64,000 nucleotides of DNA from JAXHUH01 sp034211175 (GTDB taxonomy: Bacteria > Actinomycetota > Acidimicrobiia > Acidimicrobiales > CAIXPF01). Where the stretch lies: contig JAXHUH010000137.1 in NCBI GenBank assembly GCA_034211175.1, positions 4,428 through 68,427 on the forward strand, in the 5' to 3' direction. Every line of letters starts with the position of its first letter. The first letter of the stretch is position 1. This document shows positions 28,512 through 37,301 of the stretch, in pieces. The notes below the pieces were generated by a model, which worked only from the letters and a program-made list of their open reading frames with translations, made no database searches and was not told where the DNA came from. Position numbers and translations under genes: made by a program.

Positions 28512-29471
28512 ATGGACACTGCCGCCGCACGAGCCTGGCCCGAGCTGCCGTCGTCGGAGTGGTTCGACACGCTCGAGACCGTCCACCTGTGGACCCAGAT
28601 CATCGGCAAGACCCGGATGGTGAGCTCACCGTGGCTCAACCACTCCTGGAGCGTGACGCTCTACCCGTCGGCACGCGGGCTGACCACGTCGCTGGTGCCC
28701 TACGGCGCCGAGGGCTTCGAGTGGGAGCTCGATCTCTGCGGCCATCGCGCCGGGCTGACCACGACGACGGGCGAGCATCGACAGATCGAGCTCCGCCCGA
28801 TGAGCGTCGCCGAGTTCCACGGCGCCGTGCTCGACGCGATGGCCGACGTCGGGATGCCGGTGTCGATCCGCCCGATGCCGAACGAGATCGCCGACGCCAT
28901 CCCGTTCCCCGACGACCACGTGCACAACACCTACGTGCCCGAGCACATCCACGCGCTGTGGCGTGCGCTCCTCCAGGTGAATCGGGTGTTCACCCGGTTC
29001 CGCGCCGGCTACTGGGGCAAGGCCAGCCCGGTCCACTTCTTCTGGGGCTCGTTCGACCTGGCCGTGACCCGGTTCTCCGGACGGACCGCACCCCCGCACG
29101 GCGGCGGGATGCCGAACTTCCCCGACGACGTCGCCCGCGAGGCGTACTCCCACGAGGTCACGAGCGCCGGGTTCTGGCCGGGCAACCGCGACGCACCGAC
29201 GCCGATCTTCTACGCCTACGCGTACCCGACGCCCGACGGGTTCGCGGACGCCACCGTGGCGCCGGCGGAGGCGTTCTGGCTCGACGCGCTCGGCGAGTTC
29301 GCGCTCCCCTACGACGCCGTGGCCAACGCCGAGGACCCGGACCGGGTGCTCACCGAGTTCCTGGAGACGACCCACGCCGCGGCCGCCGACCTCCTCGACT
29401 GGGACCGCGACGCCCTGGAGTGCGACGACCCGCACGGCCCGGACTGGTGGCACCAGCGCTCAGCGAGGTGA
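28512..29471 (+). CDS. DUF5996 family protein
   Basis: A 319-residue protein recognised by WPELPSSEWFDTLETVHLWTQIIGKTRM, SPWLNHSWSVTLYPSARGLTT and FHGAVLDAMADVGMPVSI, and by the later KASPVHFFWGSFDLAVTRFSGR and AFWLDALGEFALPYDAV segments. The family is common in actinobacteria and proteobacteria and has no known function. There is no signal peptide. It looks monocistronic: a leaderless promoter is in front and a strong shared hairpin behind. Confidence 0.83.
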   Translation: MDTAAARAWPELPSSEWFDTLETVHLWTQIIGKTRMVSSPWLNHSWSVTLYPSARGLTTSLVPYGAEGFEWELDLCGHRAGLTTTTGEHRQIELRPMSVAEFHGAVLDAMADVGMPVSIRPMPNEIADAIPFPDDHVHNTYVPEHIHALWRALLQVNRVFTRFRAGYWGKASPVHFFWGSFDLAVTRFSGRTAPPHGGGMPNFPDDVAREAYSHEVTSAGFWPGNRDAPTPIFYAYAYPTPDGFADATVAPAEAFWLDALGEFALPYDAVANAEDPDRVLTEFLETTHAAAADLLDWDRDALECDDPHGPDWWHQRSAR

Positions 29472-29476
29472 CCGCC

Positions 29477-29504
29477 GTGGGCCGCCCGGCGCCGGGCGGC
29501 CCAC
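29477..29504. terminator. Perfect 28-bp palindromic bidirectional terminator
   Basis: GTGGGCCGCCCGGC (29477-29490) is immediately followed by its reverse complement (29491-29504). It lies between the convergent DUF5996 and sigma-factor genes and could stop transcription from both sides. Its length and core differ from the 50-bp palindrome family. Confidence 0.75.
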
Positions 29505-29505
29505 C

Positions 29506-30363
29506 TCACCCGGCGGTGAGCAGGGCCGGGTAGCGGTCGACGAGGTCGTCCCACAGGGCGGCGGGAGCGGCGAAGCGGTCGAAGCGGTAGAGGTCGCCGA
29601 TGGCGAGGACCTGGTCGAGCGCCTTCGCCGCCGGTTCGATCCACACGCGGGTCTCGGTTCGGGGGTGGTGCGCCAACGGGAGGTGCGCGCGGTCGAGGAT
29701 GCCGGCCTCCTCACTCGCCGCGATCTGGCGGCCGCAGCGACACGGGTTGGCCGGGTCGACGAGCCCGCAGCGGTTGTCGATCACGGTGCGCAGCGTGCGC
29801 CGGGCCCGCGACACCCGCTGGCGGAACGCGGCCCGCGAGCAGTCGAGCACCTCGGCGCCCTCGACGTCGGTGAGCCCGAGCACGTCGGCGAGCAGGTAGG
29901 CGGCCCGCTGGGGGCGGGGGATGCACAGCAGCATCCCGTAGGTGCAGCTGATCCGCACCTCGTCGCACAGCAGCCGGTACTCGGCCTCGTCCAGCGTGGG
30001 GTCGACGTCGCCGATGCCGGCGTCGAGGAACGCCGCGAACTGCTCGGGCCCCTGCACCGACGCCTCGACGGTGCGCTTCCTCGTCCGCAGGAGGCTGCGG
30101 GTGGCGACCGTGTACGCCCAGGTCGTGAACTTCGAGCGGCCCTCAAAGCTGCCGAGGTGGGTGACGATCCGGATCAGGATCTCCTGGCACGCGTCCTGGG
30201 CGTCGTGGGGGTCGCCGAGGAAGCGGAGCGCGAGGCGGTACATCGGCGACTGGAGCTCGCGGACGAGCTCGGCGAGCGCGTCACGGTCGCCGTCCGCGGC
30301 CCGCCGGGCGAGGGCGTCGACCGACGAGTCGACGCCCTCGGCCCCGAACGAACCGTCGCTCAC
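29506..30363 (-). CDS. ECF-type RNA polymerase sigma factor with cysteine-containing C-terminal extension
   Basis: A 285-residue group-IV sigma factor. Region 2 contains MYRLALRFLGDPHDAQDACQEILIRIVTHLGSF and SKFTTWAYTVATRSLLR, and region 4 LLADVLGLTDVEGAEVLDCSRAAFRQRVSRARRTLR. About 90 further residues follow, starting with CGLVDPANPCRCGRQI, a cysteine cluster that could bind metal or sense redox, and no anti-sigma factor is adjacent. The GTG start overlaps the stop of the upstream monooxygenase-like gene (GTGA, 30360-30363), so that protein is probably its partner or input. Function in a stress response is inference. Confidence 0.85.
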   Translation of the reverse strand: MSDGSFGAEGVDSSVDALARRAADGDRDALAELVRELQSPMYRLALRFLGDPHDAQDACQEILIRIVTHLGSFEGRSKFTTWAYTVATRSLLRTRKRTVEASVQGPEQFAAFLDAGIGDVDPTLDEAEYRLLCDEVRISCTYGMLLCIPRPQRAAYLLADVLGLTDVEGAEVLDCSRAAFRQRVSRARRTLRTVIDNRCGLVDPANPCRCGRQIAASEEAGILDRAHLPLAHHPRTETRVWIEPAAKALDQVLAIGDLYRFDRFAAPAALWDDLVDRYPALLTAG

Positions 30364-30671
30364 CGCGACGGCACCGCCGCGGCGACGACGACCGCGCCAC
30401 GGCCGATGGGCGTCGCGTCCTCGAACAGCGCGTGCATCCGTCCGAGGGCGTCGAACTCCGATGCCCTGGTCATGAGCCGCTCCTCACCGTCGGCGGCCGA
30501 CCACCGGAGCACGTCGAGCCAGTCACCGTTGCCGAGGTCGACGAGGTCGGCCCCGATCAGCTCCGGGCACAGCCGCATCGCCTCGGCGATCGCGTCGGGC
30601 CGGACGGCCAGCAACTCGTCGACGACCTCGCTGCGCACCGTCGCCTTCCACACCTGCACGTACTCCGACAT
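30360..30671 (-). CDS. Antibiotic-biosynthesis-monooxygenase-like (ABM-fold) protein
   Basis: A 103-residue ferredoxin-like protein. The start VQVWKATVRSEVVDELLAVRPDAIAEAM and the later GNGDWLDVLRWSAADGEERLM fit the dimeric alpha/beta barrel of ABM proteins. No cofactor is required in the family, and some members sense rather than catalyse. AAGGGGAG stands six bases before the ATG. The stop overlaps the sigma-factor start, so the two are one operon. The reaction, if any, is unknown. Confidence 0.7.
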   Translation of the reverse strand: MSEYVQVWKATVRSEVVDELLAVRPDAIAEAMRLCPELIGADLVDLGNGDWLDVLRWSAADGEERLMTRASEFDALGRMHALFEDATPIGRGAVVVAAAVPSR

Positions 30672-30792
30672 CGCGGGTCTCCCCTTCTCGTTGCGGGCAC
30701 GGATCTCGTGTCCCGGAAGAGTGAGAGACCTCGACGGTGCTCAGTGTGACAGGCCGGGCGTGACGAGCCGGCCGGATCGGAGCAGGCGCCGC

Positions 30793-31932
30793 TCAGCCGG
30801 CGTTCGCCGCGGCCGGCGTGCGCGTCACCGAACGGGACCCTTTCCCCGGCCCCGACGAGCGAGCCGTGCTGTGGGCCGTCATCCAGTCGAGGATCCCGGG
30901 GACGCACAGCTTGGCGGCCGAGCGGCCCACGAACAGGCCGACGTGGCCGGCGGGCACCCGCAGCTCGGACTTGTCGGCCGAGCCGACGAGGTCGAGGAGC
31001 GGCTCGCTGGTGGCGACCGGCGCGATCGTGTCCTTCTCGCCGACGACCGACAGGAACGGCACCGTGATCGACCCCGGATCGACGGGCCGGCCCCCGAGCC
31101 GCAACGTCCCGTCGAGGATCGGGTTGCCGTCCGCGAACATCGTCGCCAGCTGGCGGGCCGCCGCACCGGGGAAGCGGATGTGGTCGCTCGCCCAGCTCGT
31201 CATCACCTGGTGGGCGAGCACGTAGTCGTCGTCGTCCAGCTTCTGCCAGAACCGCACGTAGGACATCAGCTCGGCCATCGGGTCGAGGGTGACGAACGCG
31301 GTCCGCATCGTCTCGGCCGGCACGTTGCCGGTCTCGTCGAACAAGCCGAGACCGATCCGGCGGGGCCGGAGCTGCTCGGGGCCCCGCTCCGGCGCGATCG
31401 GCGTGTCCAGCACGACGAGGTTGGCCACCGGCATCGCCGGGTTGGCGGCGAGCGACAGGAACGACAGGAACCCGCCGAAGCAGTACCCGAACATCGTGAC
31501 CGTCTCGGCGCCGGCGTCGGCCGTCGTGGCGGCCACCGCCCAGGGCAGGTACTCGTCGCAGTAGGTCTCGAGCGTGTTCTGGGAGTCGGCGGGGCCGGGC
31601 TCGGACCAATCGAGCAGGTAGACGTCGAAGCCCGCACCGCAGAACCGCTCGATCAGGCTGTTGCCGGGCTGGAGGTCGAACACCGTCGGCCGGGTGACGA
31701 GGCTCATCACCAGCAGCAGCGGCGGGCCGAGCCGCTCGGCGTCGGCGAGCCCGTCCGGCGGCTCGTAGCGGTAGAGGCGCACCTTGTCGCGGCGGGCGAC
31801 GAGGTGGCGGGGGCTCTGGCCGAGCTCGGGCTGGCCGAGGCCGAGCAGGTAGCGGGCGCCGTTGCGGGCCCGCCGCCGCTCGGCGTCGAGCCGACCGGTG
31901 ATGGCGCCGACGATGCCGGTGTCCGCGCTCAT
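30793..31932 (-). CDS. phaC: Class III polyhydroxyalkanoate synthase catalytic subunit
   Basis: A 379-residue alpha/beta-hydrolase-fold enzyme that polymerises 3-hydroxyacyl-CoA. The lipase-like box is GYCFGG, in which cysteine replaces serine as nucleophile, diagnostic of PHA synthases. The other triad residues are visible as GEKDTIAP (Asp) and AGHVGLFVG (His). VYLLDWSEPG and LVMSLVTRPTVFDLQPG are also family-specific. The length fits class I/III short forms that need a PhaE or PhaR subunit. The ATG overlaps the stop of the upstream small gene (ATGA), which is that candidate subunit. Confidence 0.88.
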   Translation of the reverse strand: MSADTGIVGAITGRLDAERRRARNGARYLLGLGQPELGQSPRHLVARRDKVRLYRYEPPDGLADAERLGPPLLLVMSLVTRPTVFDLQPGNSLIERFCGAGFDVYLLDWSEPGPADSQNTLETYCDEYLPWAVAATTADAGAETVTMFGYCFGGFLSFLSLAANPAMPVANLVVLDTPIAPERGPEQLRPRRIGLGLFDETGNVPAETMRTAFVTLDPMAELMSYVRFWQKLDDDDYVLAHQVMTSWASDHIRFPGAAARQLATMFADGNPILDGTLRLGGRPVDPGSITVPFLSVVGEKDTIAPVATSEPLLDLVGSADKSELRVPAGHVGLFVGRSAAKLCVPGILDWMTAHSTARSSGPGKGSRSVTRTPAAANAG

Positions 31933-32255
31933 CGGCCCGACCTCCCGTTGGTCTCCGCGGCGTGGCCGGCGTCCTCCAGGCGCTTGGTCAGGTCCCGCAC
32001 CTGGCGCTCCAGCTCACCGATCTCCCGGCGCAGCACCGCGATGTCGCTGCCGGCGGGCAGGTTCCAGAAGTGGAGCAGCCGCCGGCTGCGCGCCTCGACC
32101 TGGCGGGCGAGCTGGCGCTGCGCGGCGGTACCGAGCTCCACGGCGTCCGCGAAGGCGTCGCTCGCGGTCAGCTGCTGGAGCGCGGGCCCCATCCGTGCGG
32201 CCACACCCTCGACGATGCGCACGGCGGCGCGCCCCGGTGTCGGGACATCGGCCAC
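31929..32255 (-). CDS. Small PhaE/PhaR-like PHA synthase subunit
   Basis: A 108-residue protein with a C-terminal coiled coil. The tail LLHFWNLPAGSDIAVLRREIGELERQVRDLTKRLED matches the NLPxxxDIxxLxxxIxxLExxVxxL ending of PhaE/PhaR subunits, but the long N-terminal part of known PhaE (about 350 residues) is missing. GTG 32255 has GAGGGGGA upstream. The four-base overlap with phaC supports assembly into one synthase complex. It could instead be a granule-bound phasin-like protein. Confidence 0.7.
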   Translation of the reverse strand: MADVPTPGRAAVRIVEGVAARMGPALQQLTASDAFADAVELGTAAQRQLARQVEARSRRLLHFWNLPAGSDIAVLRREIGELERQVRDLTKRLEDAGHAAETNGRSGR

Positions 32256-32439
32256 GACTTCCCCCTCACGTCGTCCCCGTTGTCACCACCGAGGGTAGAT
32301 CGTCCCCGGCGGCCGCGCCCGGGGTCTGCGTCCCCCGGCGCAGGCCGAACATGAGCGAAGATGCCCGGGGCCGCGCGCCACGAGGCGCGATCGCGACGGC
32401 ACACCACGGGGACACGAACGAGAGGGGGCACCGGGGACC

Positions 32440-33654
32440 ATGGCCCGAGCGGAGCGGCAGCAGCCGCTACCGGAGTGGATCGGCCGGGTCGGCCAGGTCA
32501 GCTGGGCGTTCCTCGGGTTCGTCGGCGCGATCGCGGTGCTGGTCCTGGTCGTCGGGGCGCTGCGCGACCTGGTCGTGCCGCTCGTGCTCGCCGGGTTCCT
32601 CGCCACCGTGTTCGCCCCCACCGTCGACCGCCTCGAGCGACGCCGGGTGCCGCGGGCGTTCGGCGCGCTGCTCGTGATCGCTCTCATCTTCGGGGTGCTG
32701 GCGGTCACGGCCACGATCGTGGTCATCGGGGTCGTCGGCCGCTCCGACGAGCTGACCCTGTGGTTCGACGAGGCCCAGGACCAGCTCACCGACGTGTCGG
32801 AGCGCTGGAACCTCGAGGACCTGGTCGACGACCTGCGGTCCGGTTCCGACGACGCCGGCCCGACGGCCGCCGGCGGCATCGGCGAGCGGGTTGGCACGGT
32901 CGTGGGGTCGGCCGCATCGGTTGCCTCCGGCATCGTGCTGGGGACCGTCCTGCTCTACTACCTGCTCAAGGACGGCGCCCGGCTCGTCCGCCAGGCCGCG
33001 GCCCGCCGCACGCCCGAGGCGTCGGCCCAGAACAACCGCATCATCGGCCAGGCCGCCGGGAGCATCCGGGCCTACGTGCGGGGCCGGACGATCCTGGCGC
33101 TCGTCCAGGGCATCGCCGTGGCGTTGATGCTGTGGGTGATGGGGGTGCCGCTCGCCGGTTCGGTCGGCGTCGTCAACCTCATCGGCGCCTACATCCCCTA
33201 CCTCGGGGCGTTCGTCGGCGGGGCGTTCGCGGTGCTCATGGGCCTGGCCGGTGGCGGCACGTCGGCGGCGATCGCTGCACTCGCGGTGGTGCTGTTCGTC
33301 AACCTGGTGCTGGAGAACCTGCTCGAGCCCCGGCTGGTGGGATCGTCGCTCGCGCTCCACCCGATGGTCGTGCTGCTGGCGACGGTCGGCGGCGGGGTCC
33401 TCGTCGGCATCGTCGGGCTCGTCCTCGCCGCCCCGCTGGTCTCGATCGGCCTGAACCTGTTCCGGGAGCTGCGCGACTCCGGGTTCTTCGGCTCGGCCGC
33501 GCCCGGCCGGTCCGGCGATGCGACCACCGGCGATGCGACCACCGACGATGCGAACACCGACGATGCGAACACCGACGACACGAGCACCGGCTCGGGCACC
33601 GACGACGAGACCACCGGCTCGGGCACCACCGGCTCGGACGCCGCCGAGCGCTGA
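32440..33654 (+). CDS. AI-2E (PerM/YdiK) family transporter
   Basis: A 404-residue membrane protein with about eight helices. The N-terminal pair is SWAFLGFVGAIAVLVLVVGALRDLVVPLVLAGFLATVFAPTVDRLERR. The conserved core is LIGAYIPYLGAFVGGAFAVLMGL followed by NLVLENLLEPRLVGSSLALHPMVVLLATVGGG. Substrates of the family range from AI-2-like signals to sodium/protons, so none is assigned. The C-terminal tail is a low-complexity Asp/Thr/Gly stretch encoded by 15-bp repeats. Confidence 0.85.
   Translation: MARAERQQPLPEWIGRVGQVSWAFLGFVGAIAVLVLVVGALRDLVVPLVLAGFLATVFAPTVDRLERRRVPRAFGALLVIALIFGVLAVTATIVVIGVVGRSDELTLWFDEAQDQLTDVSERWNLEDLVDDLRSGSDDAGPTAAGGIGERVGTVVGSAASVASGIVLGTVLLYYLLKDGARLVRQAAARRTPEASAQNNRIIGQAAGSIRAYVRGRTILALVQGIAVALMLWVMGVPLAGSVGVVNLIGAYIPYLGAFVGGAFAVLMGLAGGGTSAAIAALAVVLFVNLVLENLLEPRLVGSSLALHPMVVLLATVGGGVLVGIVGLVLAAPLVSIGLNLFRELRDSGFFGSAAPGRSGDATTGDATTDDANTDDANTDDTSTGSGTDDETTGSGTTGSDAAER
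33514..33588 (+). repeat. 15-bp in-frame tandem repeats in a transporter tail
   Basis: Five 15-bp units occur in a row: two GGCGATGCGACCACC, two GACGATGCGAACACC and one variant. They encode a cytoplasmic GDATT/DDANT tail and are likely to vary in copy number. Confidence 0.8.
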
Positions 33655-33670
33655 CCCGCTCCGGGAACGG

Positions 33671-35152
33671 TCAGCTCGTCCAGGGGTCGCGCCAACCACC
33701 GTGGTCGGCCACGAGCGCATCCGCGGCCGGCGGCCCCCACGTGCCCGGCGCGTAACCCTGCACCGGGGGTGCGTCGTCGAGCAGGGGCTGCATGATCCGC
33801 CACATCTCCTCGACGCCGTCCTGGTGGGAGAAGCGGGTGCTGGTTCCGCCGGTCATCGCCGCGTGGAGGAGCACCTCGTAGGGCGTCGGGCCCTCGCCGC
33901 CCTCGTCGGCGAACTGCATGCCCATGGTGATCGGCGCCGGCGCCGCGGCGTCGGCGTCGGCGCGGTGGGCTTCGAGGTGGAGCTGCACGCCGGTGCGGGG
34001 ATCGAGGCGGATGACGAGCTGGTTGGCGTCGGCGCCGTGGCGTCGCAGCGCTCGGAACGCGAGGTCGGGCGGCTGGCGGAACACGAGGCGCAGCTCGGTC
34101 TGGGTGACGGGGAGGCGCTTGCCGGCCCGGATGAAGAACGGCACCCCCGACCACCGCCAGTTGTCGACGTCGAGGCGGAGCGCGGCGAACGTCTCGGTCG
34201 TCGAGTCCGCGGCGACGCCGTCGATCGCCCGGTAGCCCTCGTACTGGCCGCGCACGTAGTTCGCCGGCTCGGCGGTGGCGACCGCCCGGAACGCGGCGAT
34301 GAGGCCCCGGCCGAGGTCGTCGGGCCCGCTGCCCGACGGCGGCTCCATCACCGTCGCCGCGACCACCTGCATGAGGTGGTTGACGACGACGTCGCGCAGG
34401 GCGCCGACCGGGTCGTAGAAGTGGCCGCGGGTCTCGACCCCGAAGTCCTCGGCCATCGTGATGTGGACCGAGTCGACGTAGTTCCGGTTCCACAGCGGTT
34501 CGAGCATCGTGTTGGCGAACCGGAGGTAGACGATCTCCTCGAGGCCCATCTTCCCGAGGTAGTGGTCGATGCGCAGCAGCTGTGACTCGTGCACGTAGCG
34601 GTGGAGCTCGGCCGCGAGCGCCCGGGCCGAGGCGAGGTCGTGGCCGAACGGCTTCTCGACCACGATGCGGGCCCCGTCGGTCAGCCCCGCCCCCGCCAAC
34701 CCGCGGACCACGGTGGCGAACAGGAACGGCGGGACTTCGAGGTAGAACACCGGCGAGCGGGCACCGGCGATCGCGGTCGCCAGCCGGTCGAACACCCCGG
34801 GATCGCCGAAGTCGCCGGCGACGTAGGAGAGCCGCGCCGCGAACCGGGCGAACACGTCCTCGTCTAGGTCCTCGCCGGTCGCGACGATCGAGTCGCGTGC
34901 CCGTTGCACGAGCTGCTCGACCGTCCAGTCGTCGACGGCGACACCGACGATCGGGCAGTCGAGGAGGCCGCGGCACTCGAGGCGGTAGAGGGACCGGAAC
35001 GTCATCACCCGGGCGAGGTCGCCGGTGATGCCGAAGACCACGAGCACGTCGCAGCGCACCGCGGCGGCCCCGGCGCCCGGTTCGACCGCGGCGTGCGAGG
35101 CGGCGCCCGGCCCGCCGGCGCGGGGTCCGGTCACCGGGAGACGCTCGCTCAT
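33671..35152 (-). CDS. zwf: Glucose-6-phosphate dehydrogenase-like protein
   Basis: A 493-residue protein that would oxidise glucose 6-phosphate to 6-phosphogluconolactone. The substrate site RIDHYLGK with its catalytic His is intact, as are VEKPFGHDL and SHQDGVEEMWRIMQPLLD. The N-terminal cofactor motif FGITGDLARVMTFRSLYRLE departs from the usual GASGDL[AT]xRKLxPALY, and the helix after RIDHYLGK (MGLEEIVYLRFAN) also differs from the common ETVQNL form. This is a divergent actinobacterial version. The usual neighbours (tal, gnd, opcA, pgl) are absent. It ends a probable five-gene minus-strand operon. Confidence 0.82.
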   Translation of the reverse strand: MSERLPVTGPRAGGPGAASHAAVEPGAGAAAVRCDVLVVFGITGDLARVMTFRSLYRLECRGLLDCPIVGVAVDDWTVEQLVQRARDSIVATGEDLDEDVFARFAARLSYVAGDFGDPGVFDRLATAIAGARSPVFYLEVPPFLFATVVRGLAGAGLTDGARIVVEKPFGHDLASARALAAELHRYVHESQLLRIDHYLGKMGLEEIVYLRFANTMLEPLWNRNYVDSVHITMAEDFGVETRGHFYDPVGALRDVVVNHLMQVVAATVMEPPSGSGPDDLGRGLIAAFRAVATAEPANYVRGQYEGYRAIDGVAADSTTETFAALRLDVDNWRWSGVPFFIRAGKRLPVTQTELRLVFRQPPDLAFRALRRHGADANQLVIRLDPRTGVQLHLEAHRADADAAAPAPITMGMQFADEGGEGPTPYEVLLHAAMTGGTSTRFSHQDGVEEMWRIMQPLLDDAPPVQGYAPGTWGPPAADALVADHGGWRDPWTS

Positions 35153-35171
35153 GCGGGCTCGCCGGCCGTGC

Positions 35172-35618
35172 TCAGAGCGGTGCGACCTCGTCGCCGTGGA
35201 CCGTGAGCGCGTAGATCACGAGCAGGTCGACGACCATCACGGTGATCGACCACGCCGGGTACGCGGACAGGAACGTCATCTGGGCCAGCGCGTTGAGCCC
35301 GGCACCGGCGATGCCGAGGACGCGGGCCCACAGCCGGCCGCCGAGGATGCCGTAGCCGACGACGAGCTGCACGCCGCCGAACAGGAGGTACATCGTGCCG
35401 ACCGCGTTCGAGTTGAACCGGATGAGCTGCTCGGGCGTCAGCACGATCCAGTCGTCGCCCGCGATCAGCGCCAACCCGTACAGGAGGTTGGCTGCCGCGG
35501 CGAGGAACGTCACGGTCGCCGCGAACAGCAGCCAGCCGGACGTGCGAGGCCGGGTCGGCGCGTAGACCGTGGGAGCAGGGTCGTGGTCGGCGGTGGGGTG
35601 GGTGGCGGTCGTCGTCAC
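35172..35618 (-). CDS. Small four-helix membrane protein (DUF7144-like)
   Basis: A 148-residue protein. A 25-residue polar N-terminus is followed by four hydrophobic helices: GWLLFAATVTFLAAAANLLYGLALI, GTMYLLFGGVQLVVGYGIL, WARVLGIAGAGLNALAQM and WSITVMVVDLLVIYALTVHG. This layout matches small actinobacterial membrane proteins of the DUF7144 type. GTG 35618 has AGGAAGG upstream. Fourteen bases separate it from the lipoprotein gene and 19 from the dehydrogenase gene, so all three are likely cotranscribed. No function is known. Confidence 0.68.
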   Translation of the reverse strand: MTTTATHPTADHDPAPTVYAPTRPRTSGWLLFAATVTFLAAAANLLYGLALIAGDDWIVLTPEQLIRFNSNAVGTMYLLFGGVQLVVGYGILGGRLWARVLGIAGAGLNALAQMTFLSAYPAWSITVMVVDLLVIYALTVHGDEVAPL

Positions 35619-35632
35619 CGGTCGGTCCTTCC

Positions 35633-36427
35633 TCAGACGGGAACGGGAGCGGCGAACGGGGCGAGCGCGGAGGACAGCTCACGGCGGGCCGCCACGACCG
35701 AGTCCGTTGCCGCGTGCATCAGCGAGTCCTGCCCGGACGTGTGCGGCTTCGTCCGGAAGCCGACGTAGGTCTCGAGCGACGAGCGGAGCGAGCTGACCGC
35801 CCTCCCCAGTGCCGTCAACTGCGGGGCGAGGCGCGCGTCGGTGGCGGCCATCGCGGAGATGTCGGCCTCGGTGCCGAGGATGCGTTGGCGAACCTGTGGC
35901 CACGTCGACGCCAGCTGCTCGACGTCGGTCACGCCGACGAGCTCGAGGCTGGCGTGGTCGTGGATCCACCGGCAGTTGCCGACGATCGAGTCGAGGCGGG
36001 TGCGCCGGTCGGTCTCGGTCCGGGCCTGGCGTTGCCCGTGGCGGGCGGACGCGTTGGCGACGAGGGCCACGATCGCCACCACGCCGACCGCGATGAGCGC
36101 GAGGAGGATCCAGTCCTCGGCGTCGAGCCCGTCCTGCTCGGCGTTGTCGGGGTCGTCGGGGACGGGCTGGGCCGGCTCGGGTGCGGGCGCCGCGGTGGTC
36201 GCGGGGGCCGACGTCGTCGCGGGCGACGCGGTCGTCGCCGGGGCGTCGCCGCCACCGTCCCCTCCGTCGTCCCCACCGCCTCCCGGGAGCGTGATCGACG
36301 GGAGCGCGATGCCGCCGCCACCATCACCGTCGATCGGTTCGTTGGCGCAGCCGCCGAGCGCCAACAGCACCCCCACCAGCACCGCGGCGAGCGCCGCCGA
36401 CCGCGTCCCTGTCCACACCGATCTCAC
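35633..36427 (-). CDS. Predicted lipoprotein with one extra membrane helix
   Basis: A 264-residue exported protein. GTG 36427 follows GGGAGGGGGATC, and the signal peptide LAAVLVGVLLALGGC ends in a lipobox cysteine. A Gly/Asp- and Ala/Thr/Pro-rich linker (residues 30-95) leads to a transmembrane helix, DWILLALIAVGVVAIVALVANA. The C-terminal domain after it is helical and contains WIHDHASLELVGVTDVEQLASTW. With both a lipid anchor and a helix, the linker would lie outside and the C-terminal domain inside the cell. No family is recognised. Confidence 0.75.
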   Translation of the reverse strand: MRSVWTGTRSAALAAVLVGVLLALGGCANEPIDGDGGGGIALPSITLPGGGGDDGGDGGGDAPATTASPATTSAPATTAAPAPEPAQPVPDDPDNAEQDGLDAEDWILLALIAVGVVAIVALVANASARHGQRQARTETDRRTRLDSIVGNCRWIHDHASLELVGVTDVEQLASTWPQVRQRILGTEADISAMAATDARLAPQLTALGRAVSSLRSSLETYVGFRTKPHTSGQDSLMHAATDSVVAARRELSSALAPFAAPVPV

Positions 36428-36474
36428 GATCCCCCTCCCGTCCCGGGCTCCGGCCCCGGATGTCGTCGTCCGCC

Positions 36475-37281
36475 TCACTCGCCGGCGACCTGCATGGCCG
36501 CGAGCGCCGTCGCGGTCTCCTCGAACGCGGCGTCCGTCGCCGCGGACGCCTCCTCCAGCGCGGCGGCCTCGACCAGGCCGGCCGCCACGAGCGCCTCGAC
36601 GGCGTCCGTCGCCGCGGCGTCGGCGACCAGCCCGGCGGCGATGAGCGCACCGACCGCCTCCGCGGCGGCCGCGGCGCGGATCTGCTCCGCGGCCTCGATC
36701 GTCGCCAGGGCGTCGAGGACGGCGGCGCCACGGATGGCGTCGGCGATCTCGATCGCCGCCTCCGCCTCGGCCATCGCCTCGAGCTCGGCGCCCATCAACG
36801 TCACCGCCTCCGGGGTCAGGAACCCCTGGGCGATCGGGGTGCCCCCGGCGAGCCGGATGGCGTCGCGCAGCTCGGCGGCCCAGACGTGCTCGACGAGGAC
36901 CACCCCGAGCAGGTCACCGGTGTCGAGGCCCGTCGCGGCGTCGATCACGTCGGCCGGGCCCATACCCGCGATGGTTCCGGCGTCGAGGTCGATGACGTCC
37001 GGCGCCGCCGTCGCGTCCGCGGCGCTCCGCAGCAGTGCGGCGACGGCCGAGCCGAACGCCGGGGCGCCGTCGGTGTCGGCGCCGCCCTCGTCGAGCTCGG
37101 CGAGCGTGACCGGTTCCAGTCGGCCACCGCCGCCCGTACGGAGGAACTGGAGGTCGAGCACGCGGATCACCCCACGCGCCGACAGCCGCTCCAGCTCGTC
37201 GAGGACGAGGCCCTCGAAGGTCGCGTCGGCGCCGAAGCGGACGGCGACCACCTGGACGGGCCCGAGACCGGCCAATCCCAT
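36475..37281 (-). CDS. DUF6325-family protein with alanine-rich helical tail
   Basis: A 268-residue protein. The start GPVQVVAVRFGADATFEGLVLDELERLSARGVIRVLDLQFLRT matches DUF6325 (formerly under DUF1269), small domains of unknown role that often sit near membrane-protein genes. The last 100 residues are almost entirely Ala/Glu-rich helix with an internal duplication (EAVGALIAAGLVADAA / DAVEALVAAGLVEAAA). ATG 37281 has GGGGAG seven bases upstream; ATG 37305 would overlap the LURP gene as ATGA. Confidence 0.75.
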   Translation of the reverse strand: MGLAGLGPVQVVAVRFGADATFEGLVLDELERLSARGVIRVLDLQFLRTGGGGRLEPVTLAELDEGGADTDGAPAFGSAVAALLRSAADATAAPDVIDLDAGTIAGMGPADVIDAATGLDTGDLLGVVLVEHVWAAELRDAIRLAGGTPIAQGFLTPEAVTLMGAELEAMAEAEAAIEIADAIRGAAVLDALATIEAAEQIRAAAAAEAVGALIAAGLVADAAATDAVEALVAAGLVEAAALEEASAATDAAFEETATALAAMQVAGE

Positions 37282-37301
37282 GGACGTCTCCCCTTCGGTC
37301 G

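Noticed and set aside
29630..29650. GGTTCGATCC resembling a tRNA T-loop
   Set aside because: It lies inside the sigma-factor gene and no acceptor, D or anticodon stem can be built around it.
29665..32298. Long plus-strand frame over the sigma factor, ABM and PHA synthase genes
   Set aside because: Three recognisable minus-strand proteins occupy the interval; the plus frame is stop-poor only because of very high GC.
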